Source: Porphyromonadaceae bacterium
GTDB lineage: Bacteria; Bacteroidota; Bacteroidia; Bacteroidales; Porphyromonadaceae
NCBI GenBank assembly: GCA_030528555.1
Contig: JAUMYQ010000001.1
Span: 62,001-126,000, forward strand
Length of the DNA stretch: 64,000 nucleotides
Direction of reading: 5' to 3'
Shown: positions 26,931 through 35,667 of the stretch, in pieces
Numbering within the stretch: the first letter of the stretch is position 1
How the letters are laid out: each line of letters starts with the position of its first letter
Made by a program: the position numbers and the translations under genes
The notes under the pieces: model-generated
What the model was told of the DNA's origin: nothing
What the model saw: only the letters and a program-made list of their open reading frames with translations
Databases searched by the model: none

Positions 26931-27524
26931 ATGATAGTCAATGAGATTTTTTATAGCCTTCAGGGTGAGGGGATCAATACGGGTAGGGCGGCTATATTCA
27001 TTCGCCTTTCGAGATGCAATCTGAGATGTTCATTCTGTGACACAGAGTTCGATAGCGGGGAGGAAATGTCGTTGGAGGAGATAGCAAGGCACATCGCGCA
27101 ATATCCTGCCAGGTTCATCATTTGGACAGGGGGCGAACCGACGCTGCAGCTGACAGACGAGACCGTTGCCTACTTCAAAGCCCTTGGTTATACACAAGCA
27201 ATAGAGACGAATGGTACGCGTTGTCCTCCATCGGGACTAGACTACATTACATGTAGTCCCAAGCCTGAGGCGATGAAGCGACTGCATGAGAGCTTCCCCG
27301 AGGGTGTTTCGGAGTTTCGCTTTCCCATATCAGCAGAGGGCCCACTACCACCGCCTGTTAGTGATTTGCCGAGGGCTGCGGCTTATCTGGTTAGCCCTAT
27401 TTTCATTGGAGACGATGCCCAGATGATGGATCAGGCTGCCGTGCAGCGGTGCATCTCTTTCGTTTGTGAATACCCCGAGTGGCGGTTAAGCCTCCAGACG
27501 CATAAACTTATCAACATTCGCTAA
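26931..27524 (+). CDS. queE: 7-carboxy-7-deazaguanine synthase
   Basis: QueE is a radical SAM enzyme that makes 7-carboxy-7-deazaguanine from 6-carboxytetrahydropterin, on the route to queuosine in tRNA. From the ATG at 26931 the protein is 197 residues. FYSLQGEGINTGRAAIFIR is the QueE N-terminus and CNLRCSFC gives C29, C33 and C36 for the [4Fe-4S] cluster. WTGGEPTLQ and ETNGT are substrate/SAM loops. A TTG start 9 bp upstream is possible but overlaps the -7 element. porE begins 13 bp after the stop. Confidence 0.93.
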   Translation: MIVNEIFYSLQGEGINTGRAAIFIRLSRCNLRCSFCDTEFDSGEEMSLEEIARHIAQYPARFIIWTGGEPTLQLTDETVAYFKALGYTQAIETNGTRCPPSGLDYITCSPKPEAMKRLHESFPEGVSEFRFPISAEGPLPPPVSDLPRAAAYLVSPIFIGDDAQMMDQAAVQRCISFVCEYPEWRLSLQTHKLINIR

Positions 27525-27537
27525 TACTCCGAGCCTT

Positions 27538-29574
27538 ATGATTGGTTCAGTATTTACTTTCAGATCTCGGAGGTGGCTTTGCTCTGTGGTATGCCTTGCC
27601 TTTGGTCTGATCTCCCTGATGCTAATAAGTAGCTGTGGTATACCGAGGCGTAAGGCGGCCGAGGCAGAGCTTCGGGGGGAATATGCTATGGCATCTCAGC
27701 TCTATGGGCAGCTCTATAGGCGTACCCCTGCCCGAAGTAAGGAGTTGCGTGCTTACTATGCGTGGCACTCGGCAGAAAACTATCGTAGAGGGCGGATGTA
27801 TCAGAGAGCTCTCAACTTCTATCAGGCCGCAGAGCGGTATGGTTATCCCGACTCTGTACGCCTACTTCGACATGCTCAGATGCTGCATTATACAGGTCAT
27901 TATGCCGAGGCGAGGAGCTATTACGAGCGATATAGAGCGGTAGACCCTGAGAGTTATCTGGCGCGTATTGGGCTGAAGGGTATCACACAGGCCGAGCATA
28001 GGTCTGATTCGGTTAGCTTCTATCAGGTCTATCGAGCGAGTGAATGGAGTTCTGTAGGGAGTGACTTTGCCCCTCTCTATAGCTCCGATGGGCAGACGCT
28101 CTATCTGACCAGCAGCCGAGGTAAAGCAAATCCCAAGAAGAGCGATATTACGGGCGATCGGCTCAATGACCTATGGAGCATAAAGCGAGACCAATACGGA
28201 CGGTGGGATAGGCGAATAGACACTTTGGCGGGCGGAATAAACACTCCAGCTGATGAAGGGGTGGCGACCCTCTCGGCCGATGGCAACACCATGTACTATA
28301 CCTATGCTGAGCAGAGCGAGTTGTACAGCCGTACGGCTCAAATTTATGAGGCGAGCAAAGCCCGAGAGCGAGGTTGGCAACAGGGGAAGGTCTTCGACAT
28401 TTGGCGAGATAGTGTCACCATGGCAGCGCATCCGAGCCTCAGTCCAAGTGGTAATACTCTTTACTTCGTCAGCGATGTAGTTGGAGGGATGGGGGGCAAG
28501 GATATCTACCGTGTGAGCATCGAGAGAGGCAGCATTGGCACGCCCGTATCACTAGGACGACCTGTCAATACTCCAGGTGATGAGCTCTATCCCTATGTAG
28601 CGACAGATAGCCTCCTCTATTTCGCCTCGGACGGACATCCTGGCTATGGTGGTCTAGATATTTACAAAGCGCGTTTGTTGCCCTCAGGAGCTTGGCAAGT
28701 AGAGGGACTACCTGCCCCGATCAATAGTCCGTACGATGACTTTAGTATCGCCCTCGATCCTATGCTAACGACCGAAGCTGGGCAGGCTGAGCTGGCAGAG
28801 CGAGGAGTCTTCGCCACTACCCGAGATGATGCTCGAGGACGGCCTCATCTCTACCGTTTTGAGCTTCCTATGCAAACGACCCTTATCGGGGGGTATGTGA
28901 TGGATCGAGACGGTTATGCTATTTCGGGAGCAATGGTGCGCCTCGTGGGCAATAAGGGGGGCGGTGAGCGGATGGTGCACAGCCGTGAGGATGGCAGTTA
29001 CGATCTGCGTGCCGAGGGTGAGGCCTCTTTCGTTATGCTTGCCTCGGCTCCTGGCTACCTCAACCAGTACGCCTCCGTCACGACAGGTAGGGCAGACAGC
29101 AGCGAGGTCTATCAGGTAGACTTCCTCTTGGCATCCAAAGAGAAGGTCGAGGTACTCTCTCAGGTCTATTATGCCTTTGATAGTGCGGAGCTCCTTCCCG
29201 AGAGCTATGAGGCATTGGCCGAGCTTTTTCAAATCTTACGAGATAATCCCGATGTTCGCATAGAGCTATCTGCTCATGCCGATAGGCACGGTGGAGCGGA
29301 GTATAACGACCGTCTTTCTGAGGCTCGAGCAGCAAGCGTGGTGAGCTACCTTACGAAACAGGGTATTGCTGCTGATCGGCTCGTGAGCACAGGTTGTGGT
29401 TGGCGTCAGCCGAGTGTGGTAAGCGAGCGACAGGCTGAGCAGCATCCTTTCCTACCTGTTGGTCAGGAGCTAACGGCCGAGTACATCAGTAGCTTGAGCA
29501 AGGAAGAACAAGCCATCTGCGATGCTCTCAACAGGCGTACAGAGTTCGTTGTCTTAAATGAACTAATTCAATAA
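27538..29574 (+). CDS. porE: PorE-like T9SS-associated lipoprotein (TPR, beta-propeller, CpdR-like, OmpA)
   Basis: This 678-residue lipoprotein has a signal ending in LISSC (C33). It then shows a TPR-like helical region (about 35-155), repeated PD40/WD40-like blades such as DFAPLYSSDGQTLYLTSSRG and PSLSPSGNTLYFVSD (about 160-430), a carboxypeptidase-regulatory-like fold (about 445-540) and an OmpA peptidoglycan-binding domain (about 545-678) with D582 and R597 for diaminopimelate. That order and length match PorE of P. gingivalis (PG1058, from memory), which ties the T9SS to the cell wall. It lies between queE and yaaA. Confidence 0.85.
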   Translation: MIGSVFTFRSRRWLCSVVCLAFGLISLMLISSCGIPRRKAAEAELRGEYAMASQLYGQLYRRTPARSKELRAYYAWHSAENYRRGRMYQRALNFYQAAERYGYPDSVRLLRHAQMLHYTGHYAEARSYYERYRAVDPESYLARIGLKGITQAEHRSDSVSFYQVYRASEWSSVGSDFAPLYSSDGQTLYLTSSRGKANPKKSDITGDRLNDLWSIKRDQYGRWDRRIDTLAGGINTPADEGVATLSADGNTMYYTYAEQSELYSRTAQIYEASKARERGWQQGKVFDIWRDSVTMAAHPSLSPSGNTLYFVSDVVGGMGGKDIYRVSIERGSIGTPVSLGRPVNTPGDELYPYVATDSLLYFASDGHPGYGGLDIYKARLLPSGAWQVEGLPAPINSPYDDFSIALDPMLTTEAGQAELAERGVFATTRDDARGRPHLYRFELPMQTTLIGGYVMDRDGYAISGAMVRLVGNKGGGERMVHSREDGSYDLRAEGEASFVMLASAPGYLNQYASVTTGRADSSEVYQVDFLLASKEKVEVLSQVYYAFDSAELLPESYEALAELFQILRDNPDVRIELSAHADRHGGAEYNDRLSEARAASVVSYLTKQGIAADRLVSTGCGWRQPSVVSERQAEQHPFLPVGQELTAEYISSLSKEEQAICDALNRRTEFVVLNELIQ

Positions 29575-29586
29575 ATTGAGCTTAAT

Positions 29587-30357
29587 ATGCTGATACTTAT
29601 TTCTCCTGCTAAGACATTCGCTTCCGTAAAGTCTGGGGTGGTCGCTTCGTCCGAAGGCCTCTTATTTCCCGAGCAAACGGTAGAGATTAGCTCGGCCATT
29701 TTGAAGCTAAGTAGCGATTACCTTGTCAAAGAGCTCAAGCTCAAGCCCGATGCTGCACAAAAGGCATACCAACAGTGGCGCAAGTTTGTCGATCCTGCTA
29801 CGCCCTCTCTTCCAGCTCTTAGTCTATACTCGGGGATGGTATTCAAAAAGATTGGGGTAGCAACTTTAGGCAAGGAGGCTCGGTCTTGGCTCAATGAGCA
29901 TCTGCTTATCTGCTCTTTCGCCTATGGCCTTCTACGCTCCATCGACCCTATCAGGCCCTACCGACTAGAGGGGACGCTAGATCCACAGTGGTCGCATGGT
30001 CACTCTATATTTCACTACTGGAGGGACGTACTTACAGACTACCTTATCCGCGAGATTGGGAGGCATGGTGGGGTGCTGTGTTTCTTGGCTAGCGAGGAGA
30101 TGAAGCAGCTCTTTCATTGGGAGCAGGTGGAGCAGGCGGTGCGTGTCGTGACCCCTCGCTTCCTTGTTCAAGATATATCGGGCAAGACGAAGCAAATTGT
30201 TATCTATACAAAGATGGCTCGGGGCTCGATGGTACGCAGCATCGCTGAGCGACAAGTCGAAGATCCTGAGATGCTCAAAACTCTAACTCCCGAGGGCTAT
30301 ATGTTCAGTCCCGAGTATACAGAGGGAGACAATTGGGGTTACCTGCTGCAAGGCTAG
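29587..30357 (+). CDS. yaaA: YaaA family protein (peroxide stress/DUF328)
   Basis: This 256-residue protein opens with the family signature MLILISPAKTF and has the conserved LYSGMVFKKIG and SLRPYRLE-like blocks near the middle (IDPIRPYRLEGTLD). E. coli YaaA lowers intracellular unincorporated iron under peroxide stress and has a DNA-binding fold; the molecular activity is not settled. It starts 12 bp after porE, in the queE-porE-yaaA run, and ends at a perfect inverted-repeat terminator (30408-30453) facing the MATE gene. Confidence 0.92.
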   Translation: MLILISPAKTFASVKSGVVASSEGLLFPEQTVEISSAILKLSSDYLVKELKLKPDAAQKAYQQWRKFVDPATPSLPALSLYSGMVFKKIGVATLGKEARSWLNEHLLICSFAYGLLRSIDPIRPYRLEGTLDPQWSHGHSIFHYWRDVLTDYLIREIGRHGGVLCFLASEEMKQLFHWEQVEQAVRVVTPRFLVQDISGKTKQIVIYTKMARGSMVRSIAERQVEDPEMLKTLTPEGYMFSPEYTEGDNWGYLLQG

Positions 30358-30407
30358 AGAGATACGTCTATAGCTTCCATGCAAGGATATCTTTCCCCCT
30401 ATGAGGT

Positions 30408-30453
30408 TAATCCATAAGGCGTTCCAACAGCTGTTGGAACGCCTTATGGATTA
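30408..30453. terminator. Bidirectional palindromic terminator between yaaA and MATE gene
   Basis: A perfect 46-bp inverted repeat with 23-bp arms and no spacer is centred between 30430 and 30431, in the sequence CCAACAG|CTGTTGG. It sits between convergent genes, so it can serve both strands. Confidence 0.8.
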
Positions 30454-30468
30454 TATATGAATAGAGAG

Positions 30469-31815
30469 TTAGCAACTCGTAATTCTCTGAAATCTCCAGC
30501 GCAATAGGATCCCCAAGAGTAATAGTCCAATGGGGAAAGCCGACCAAATACCAACAAGCTGTGATGTAGGTGACATCAAGCCCCAAGAAAAGCCTAAAAC
30601 ATAGCTTAGTGTAGGTTCGAGGAATAGATGAACGAGCGTTGCCACCACAGCTAGGTAGCCGACATCCTCCATTCCTCTTAGGGCATTGGCATAAATGACC
30701 TGTAGGGCATCGCCCAACTGATAGAGTATCACAGGAATGAGTGCCACAGCAGTCATCGAGATTATCTCTACGTCAGTTGTAAATAACCATGCAACGTAGC
30801 GTCGTGTAGCGAACATGATGATCATCGCTAGGCATGCCACTGCAAGAGCTGCCTCTACGCCCGAATTGGTAGCGGCCTTTACGCGTAGCATATCGCCATG
30901 GGTGCGGTATTTGCTCACGAGAATGGTCGTAGCGGCTCCTAGTCCATAATAAATGAAGAAGCCGATCGTCGTTACGACGCAGAGTATCTGATGTACGGCT
31001 AGGGGGATTATGCCAAGGCGAGTGACAAATAAAAGCGCGATCGTGAAGGACATAGTCTCAACCCCTGAGTACATTCCTACAGGCAGTCCTAGGCGTACTA
31101 AGGCACGTAGGGTCTGGGGAGAGTAGCGACCTCGTAGGAAGCCTCGCAGCCCCTCTCGAAATAGCGAGGCATACACAAGGTAGAGGTAGATACCAACGAG
31201 GGCCACTGCTCGGGTGATGAGTGTAGCGATGCCTGCGCCCGTTAGTCCTAGCTCGGGTATCCCGGCTTTACCGTAGATAAGGAAGTAGTTACCTACCGTA
31301 TTGATGAGGTTTGCACCCAAGATAAGCCACATCCCTACAGCTGTGTGTCCGGTGCCATCGAAGTATTGCTTGAACGCGTTGTACGCCATATAGATGGAGA
31401 ACGAACCAAGCTGCAATAAGAAGTACGGACGGATGAGAGGTAGGAGATGCTCTGAGAGGGAGAAGAGATGGAGGTAGGCGTAGAGCAGAAGCATTAGGGC
31501 CGAGACCCCAACGGCAAGTCCGAGGTTCAGTAGGAGACTATGGCGTAGCAGCATCCCAGCCTTCTGTAGCCTCCCTAGGGTCGTAGCCTTGGTTACAAGT
31601 GGTGTGAGCCCATAGGCAAAGCCAATGCCGAAGACATAGACGAGGGCAAAGAGGTTGTTGACGAAGGAGGCGGCTGCGAGGGCATCAGTACTATACCGTC
31701 CCACCATCATGTTATCAATGAAGCTTACCAAAATGATACCGACTTGCCCAAGAATGATGGGCAAGCCGATATGAAAGAGCTCTCGGTAGAGCCGTGGAGC
31801 ATGTCGCCTATTCAA
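30469..31815 (-). CDS. MATE family efflux transporter
   Basis: This 448-residue inner-membrane protein has 12 predicted membrane segments in two similar halves. The N-terminus LFHIGLPIILGQVGIILVSF and NMMVGRYSTDALAAASF match MATE proteins of the NorM/DinF type, which export cationic drugs or dyes using sodium or protons. The real substrate is unknown. It is the last gene of a minus-strand run with the sugar kinase, serB and the Dabb protein; its start is 37 bp after the Dabb stop. Confidence 0.92.
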   Translation of the reverse strand: MNRRHAPRLYRELFHIGLPIILGQVGIILVSFIDNMMVGRYSTDALAAASFVNNLFALVYVFGIGFAYGLTPLVTKATTLGRLQKAGMLLRHSLLLNLGLAVGVSALMLLLYAYLHLFSLSEHLLPLIRPYFLLQLGSFSIYMAYNAFKQYFDGTGHTAVGMWLILGANLINTVGNYFLIYGKAGIPELGLTGAGIATLITRAVALVGIYLYLVYASLFREGLRGFLRGRYSPQTLRALVRLGLPVGMYSGVETMSFTIALLFVTRLGIIPLAVHQILCVVTTIGFFIYYGLGAATTILVSKYRTHGDMLRVKAATNSGVEAALAVACLAMIIMFATRRYVAWLFTTDVEIISMTAVALIPVILYQLGDALQVIYANALRGMEDVGYLAVVATLVHLFLEPTLSYVLGFSWGLMSPTSQLVGIWSAFPIGLLLLGILLRWRFQRITSC

Positions 31816-31852
31816 ACTTGAAATTTTAGTTTGATTAACGTTATCTTGGGGT

Positions 31853-32155
31853 CTATATGGTGAAGTCTACACAGGCTCTACTTTTTAGGTAGGGCCTAAT
31901 GAGGCGCGCGACCACATCTTGGTGCAGCGGATGTGCCGAGTAGTGGGCAAGGTCATCGAGAGAGGACGTTATGGCCTCGAGCATGAGGTCGTATTGCTCT
32001 TGCGGATTTTCATTGATGTGAACGCTCATTCCCCTTAAGATGTCGATCTGTCTAGTGAGCTGCTCCAACTCATTTTTTAGCTGGAGCAGGTGACTAGCCT
32101 TGGCCGCCCCGCTCTCGAAGCCTTCGAGGGCGAAGAGTACGATATGCTTAACCAT
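31853..32155 (-). CDS. Dabb (stress-responsive alpha/beta-barrel) family protein
   Basis: A 100-residue protein when started at the ATG at 32155 (MVKHIVLFAL, the family's typical opening). An upstream ATG at 32167 would add four residues and overlap serB. The domain signature is complete: a first strand with the conserved His, a helical middle and NPQEQYDLMLEA, then HPLHQDVVARLIRPYL. Dabb proteins are small ferredoxin-like dimers; no reaction can be assigned here. It follows serB with a few bases between. Confidence 0.88.
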   Translation of the reverse strand: MVKHIVLFALEGFESGAAKASHLLQLKNELEQLTRQIDILRGMSVHINENPQEQYDLMLEAITSSLDDLAHYSAHPLHQDVVARLIRPYLKSRACVDFTI

Positions 32156-32159
32156 AGCT

Positions 32160-33389
32160 CTAGACATCTAGCAAGGAGTCTTTGTATCCGAGGAAGTAGA
32201 GCAGGCCATCCAAGCCTACGGTACTGATATGCTGCTTTGCCCCAGCCTTGACCTTGGGCTTGGCGTGGAAAGCTATCCCGAGCCCTGCCGTTGAGAGCAT
32301 AGGTAGGTCGTTCGCTCCATCGCCTACGGCTACAGTTTGTTGCAGGTCTACGTGCTCTACCTGAGCTAGGAGGCGCAGCAGCTCAGCCTTGCGCTTGCCG
32401 TCTACTACGTCACCAAGGTAACGCCCTGTCAGCTTGCCGTTCTCCACCTCTAGCTCATTGGCATACACATAGTCTACCCCAAACTTGTCTTTGAGGTAGT
32501 TACCAAAGAAGGTAAAGCCTCCCGAGAGGATGGCGATCTTGAAGCCTACGACCTTGAGCGTTTTCATCAGACGCTCTACGCCCTCTGTCATCGGTAGGCT
32601 CTCTGCAATCTCCTGCATGACCGAGACATCTAGACCTTTGAGTAGAGCCACACGGCGTTTGAAGCTCTCGGTGAAGTCCAGCTCGCCACGCATGGCCAGC
32701 TCGGTAATCTCTCGCACTTGCTTACCAACGCCAGCACGCTCTGCCAGCTCATCGATAACCTCCGTCTGGATGAGTGTCGAGTCCATGTCGAAGCAGATGA
32801 GCCTACGTGTGCGCCGATACATGCTCTCTCGCTGGAAAGATATATCCATAGCGTACTCTGACGATAGCTCTACGAAGGTCTTTTGTAGTACAGCAATATC
32901 TTTTGGGGTACCACGCATGGAGAATTCTACGCTGGCTAAGGGGCCATTCTCCTCCTCTACTAGGGAGATACGTCCCGTCAGTCGTTTGATATCATCTATA
33001 TTTAGCCCTTGCTCTGCACTAACTTTCGTAACGCTAGCTATCATCTGTGCCGTAATCTTGCGGGCTACGATGGTAATGATGTAGCGGTTCTTGCCCTGCA
33101 TGGATACCCATTGAGAGTAGTCCTCTTCACTAATGGGGGTGAAGCGTACCGAGATACCGAGCTTGTAGCTCTCAAAAAGGAGATCCTTGAGGATAGCTCC
33201 CGAGCGCTCTTCGGTAGTCTGAAAGAGTATCCCGAGATTGAGATTGCTATGTATATCGGCCTGTCCGATATCTAGGATAAAGGCATCGTAGTTGGCAAGT
33301 ATTGCCGTAAGGCTCGCTGTTACGCCAGGGCGATCTTCGCCCTGTATGATGGCTAGAATGATTTTTGTCTGATCCATAACATCTATCAC
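32160..33389 (-). CDS. serB: Phosphoserine phosphatase (ACT + HAD)
   Basis: SerB hydrolyses phosphoserine to serine, the last step of the phosphorylated serine pathway. Two ACT-like regulatory domains (about 8-185) precede the HAD catalytic domain, whose FDMDSTLIQTE has nucleophile D201 and acid D203; LSGGF and GDGANDLPML complete the HAD motifs. The 409-residue length fits the long Bacteroidetes/Mycobacterium form. A second ATG four codons in (MDQTKI) is an equally plausible start. It lies 23 bp after the sugar kinase gene. Confidence 0.93.
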   Translation of the reverse strand: MIDVMDQTKIILAIIQGEDRPGVTASLTAILANYDAFILDIGQADIHSNLNLGILFQTTEERSGAILKDLLFESYKLGISVRFTPISEEDYSQWVSMQGKNRYIITIVARKITAQMIASVTKVSAEQGLNIDDIKRLTGRISLVEEENGPLASVEFSMRGTPKDIAVLQKTFVELSSEYAMDISFQRESMYRRTRRLICFDMDSTLIQTEVIDELAERAGVGKQVREITELAMRGELDFTESFKRRVALLKGLDVSVMQEIAESLPMTEGVERLMKTLKVVGFKIAILSGGFTFFGNYLKDKFGVDYVYANELEVENGKLTGRYLGDVVDGKRKAELLRLLAQVEHVDLQQTVAVGDGANDLPMLSTAGLGIAFHAKPKVKAGAKQHISTVGLDGLLYFLGYKDSLLDV

Positions 33390-33412
33390 AATATTGAAAT
33401 AAGCAGGCTACG

Positions 33413-34483
33413 TTATCTTAGTAGCTCCTCCATCTCTTCGGTAGCAGCCTCGAGGCACTCCAGGAAGCGCAGTTGAGCTCGAGTACGTTGCAGGTTGTGC
33501 TCTGGGTGGTGTACTCTAAAGTAGGTATCGCCATTGATATAGTCGGCTAAGAAGCGTACCGTTTGCATATAGGTCATGAGCCGTCCGCCATAGGCAATTA
33601 GGCTACGTTCGGTCTCGGTCAGGAACTTACCAGCTGTCGAGATATAGCCCTCGACAAACGCCTTATAGATAGGCATGTTAACGCCTATTTTATCCAGGTC
33701 AGGTTCGTCCTCAGGGGCAAGGTTCACACCAGTACGGATGAAGTCCCCCACATCGCTGAGGATGAAGCCTGGCATTACCGTGTCCCAGTCCACTACGCAG
33801 AGGACTTCGCCCCCCTTGTCGAAGAGGATATTATCCACTTTAGTATCGCAGTGGATGGTACGCTTGGGGAGTTTGCCCTCGGCATATAGATGTTCCTGGA
33901 TGAGCATGCTGTCTTTACGCTTCTTGATTTCGTCCAGAATATCTTGCACTCCAGCCACACGTCCCATAGGGTCTGCTGCTACAGCCTCATCTAGCTGCTG
34001 AAGGCGAAAGGGCATACTGTGAAAGTTGTCAATCGTATCTCCCAGAACTCCCTCGGGGATTACGGAGAGTATCTCTTCAAACTCCCCAAAGGCCTCCCCT
34101 ACATAGCGAGCTGAGGCTTCGGAGAGCTCCGAGAGACTTTTGCTATCGGGGATGAATGTACACATCCGCCAATAGTTCTCGCCATCGTGGTAATAGTTGC
34201 TCTCTGGTGCAGTGCGTAGAGGGAGGAAGTGTAGATACTTGCGTTCTATGTCGGTGGCACCACGCTGTTTGAGCTGCTCACGCAGGGTTTGTGCTACAAC
34301 AGCTACATTGCGCTGCAAGACATCCACTTTGGTAAATACGTGGTGGTTGATGCGCTGCAATACCCATCGATCTACGCCATCGGTGTCTTGCACAGCGTAG
34401 GTGTCGTTGATGTGTCCGCCTCCAAACGGACGATAGGCTCCTACCTTTTCCTCGGCGATAAACTGCCCTATAACTGCTCTCAT
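33413..34483 (-). CDS. APH-fold phosphotransferase (NahK-like sugar kinase)
   Basis: This 356-residue kinase of the aminoglycoside phosphotransferase fold has FGGGHINDTYAV near residues 20-31 as the nucleotide loop and IHCDTKVDNILF as the catalytic HxDxxxxN motif, followed by the metal-binding VVDWDTVMPG. The N-terminal block resembles N-acetylhexosamine 1-kinase (NahK), which phosphorylates GlcNAc or GalNAc at C1, so a hexosamine substrate is likely but not proven. Other substrates, such as choline or homoserine, are possible with this fold. It heads the serB-Dabb-MATE run. Confidence 0.8.
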   Translation of the reverse strand: MRAVIGQFIAEEKVGAYRPFGGGHINDTYAVQDTDGVDRWVLQRINHHVFTKVDVLQRNVAVVAQTLREQLKQRGATDIERKYLHFLPLRTAPESNYYHDGENYWRMCTFIPDSKSLSELSEASARYVGEAFGEFEEILSVIPEGVLGDTIDNFHSMPFRLQQLDEAVAADPMGRVAGVQDILDEIKKRKDSMLIQEHLYAEGKLPKRTIHCDTKVDNILFDKGGEVLCVVDWDTVMPGFILSDVGDFIRTGVNLAPEDEPDLDKIGVNMPIYKAFVEGYISTAGKFLTETERSLIAYGGRLMTYMQTVRFLADYINGDTYFRVHHPEHNLQRTRAQLRFLECLEAATEEMEELLR

Positions 34484-34537
34484 AAAATGATATATAAATG
34501 ATTATTATAGTTTACCCTAGCATAGAGAACTATTTTG

Positions 34538-34708
34538 ATGGTACGTATGGCAAAAGACGAACGTACACAAGCAAATATAGATACAATACCTCACTCAGCC
34601 AACCCTAGATTCTGGTGGGATAAATACGCCAAAGTCGAGGCCATCTATCGTTTGAACCTTCTTCTTTTGGGGGTGGTTGATAATCTCCTCATCCTCATGA
34701 GGTTATAG
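34538..34708 (+). CDS. Possible small protein, 56 aa
   Basis: An ATG-started frame of 56 codons lies alone on the plus strand between minus-strand genes. Its N-terminal half is polar (KDERTQANIDT), the middle has NPRFWWDKYAKVE, and the last 18 residues are strongly hydrophobic (LNLLLLGVVDNLLILMRL). I recognise no family. It ends 18 bp before repeat copy 4. It could be a true small membrane-associated protein, a remnant of a longer gene, or chance. Confidence 0.35.
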   Translation: MVRMAKDERTQANIDTIPHSANPRFWWDKYAKVEAIYRLNLLLLGVVDNLLILMRL

Positions 34709-34726
34709 ATACCCCCATTTTTGTGC

Positions 34727-34814
34727 AAAATGTTCCCGAACTTTTTTCTCGGAGTTCCCGATCTTTTTCCAAAAAGTTCGGGAAGTTTTTTTTGAAAGTT
34801 CCCGAAGATTTTTT
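34727..34814 (-). repeat. 22-bp-phased palindromic element, copy 4 (truncated, four units)
   Basis: Cores start at 34732, 34754, 34776 and 34798. The unit that would lie at 34710 is missing and replaced by unrelated sequence, so the element is 88 bp long and lacks one terminal repeat. The remaining units match copies 2 and 5 closely. Confidence 0.88.
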
Positions 34815-34931
34815 GCATCAATCAGGATGCATTTTAATTGCCTATAAATGAGTATATTCTGAGAATCCATCCGAAATGGAGAAATACCTGGTAAGTTGGC
34901 CGAGACAGCCTCGTAGTTCTCTAGAGGAAAA

Positions 34932-35609
34932 TTACCATTCAATAGGTGAAGAACCATGGCGAGTAAGGTAGGCATTCGCTTGGCTAAAATGGGAGCATCC
35001 CTCAAATTTCTGGGCTCCTCGCTGGGCCAGAGGTGATGGGTGTACAGCCTCTAGGACAAGGTGTCTCTCTCGGTCTATATTTGCTCCCTTAGCTCGGGCA
35101 TAGCTGCCCCAAAGCATAAAGACGAGGTTGCTCCGCTCAGTAGCCAAGCGAGCTATGATGGCATCGGTAAACTCCTCCCAGCCGATACCACGATGCGAAC
35201 CAGCAGCCTCTGCTCGTACCGTGAGGATGCTATTGAGTAGCAGGACACCCTGCTGTACCCAGGGCATGAGATGTCCGTCTGTGACAATAGAGGGCCGACC
35301 GAGATCGCGAGCTATCTCTTTCTTAATATTGATAAGGCTGGGTGGTACACGGACTCCATGAGGTACGGAAAAAGACAAACCCTCGGCCTGCCCTACTTGA
35401 TGATAGGGATCCTGCCCGAGGATAACTACACGCACCTGAGGTACAGGGCATAGGTCCATCGCTCGAAAGATTTGATTGCCCCGTGGATAGATAGGTACCC
35501 CAGAGCTTAAGTACTCTCGCCGTACGGCTTCGGCCAAATGAACAAAATAGGGCTTGGCAAACTCATTCTCGAGTAACTTGCCCCAGCTGGGCTCGATCTT
35601 CACCACCAT
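34932..35609 (-). CDS. ung: Uracil-DNA glycosylase, family 1
   Basis: Ung removes uracil from DNA to start base-excision repair. The ATG at 35609 gives 225 residues beginning MVVKIEPSWGK, the usual N-terminus; 16 extra codons upstream would overlap the divergent dacB promoter and lack conservation. GQDPYH (65-70) carries catalytic D67, and AVHPSPLA carries the conserved histidine near the C-terminus. FSVPHGVRVPPSL is the family proline/serine loop. It is divergent from dacB. Confidence 0.95.
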   Translation of the reverse strand: MVVKIEPSWGKLLENEFAKPYFVHLAEAVRREYLSSGVPIYPRGNQIFRAMDLCPVPQVRVVILGQDPYHQVGQAEGLSFSVPHGVRVPPSLINIKKEIARDLGRPSIVTDGHLMPWVQQGVLLLNSILTVRAEAAGSHRGIGWEEFTDAIIARLATERSNLVFMLWGSYARAKGANIDRERHLVLEAVHPSPLAQRGAQKFEGCSHFSQANAYLTRHGSSPIEW

Positions 35610-35627
35610 AATAACCTGTAAGCTTAA

Positions 35628-35635
35628 TATCTTTG
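35628..35635 (+). promoter_or_regulatory. Candidate -7 element for dacB
   Basis: TATCTTTG is an exact TAnnTTTG match, 32 bp ahead of the dacB ATG at 35668. This supports that start over in-frame codons upstream. No TTTG was found at the usual -33 distance. Confidence 0.45.
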
Positions 35636-35667
35636 CAGGCAGTAAAGTTAAGGACAATCAATATAAT

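Larger units (their letters stand above)
34484..34931. other. Intergenic region between sugar kinase and ung genes
   Basis: A 448-bp gap holding a lone plus-strand small ORF (34538-34708) and truncated repeat copy 4 (34727-34814). The last about 115 bp before the ung stop show no signal that I can see. Confidence 0.5.
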
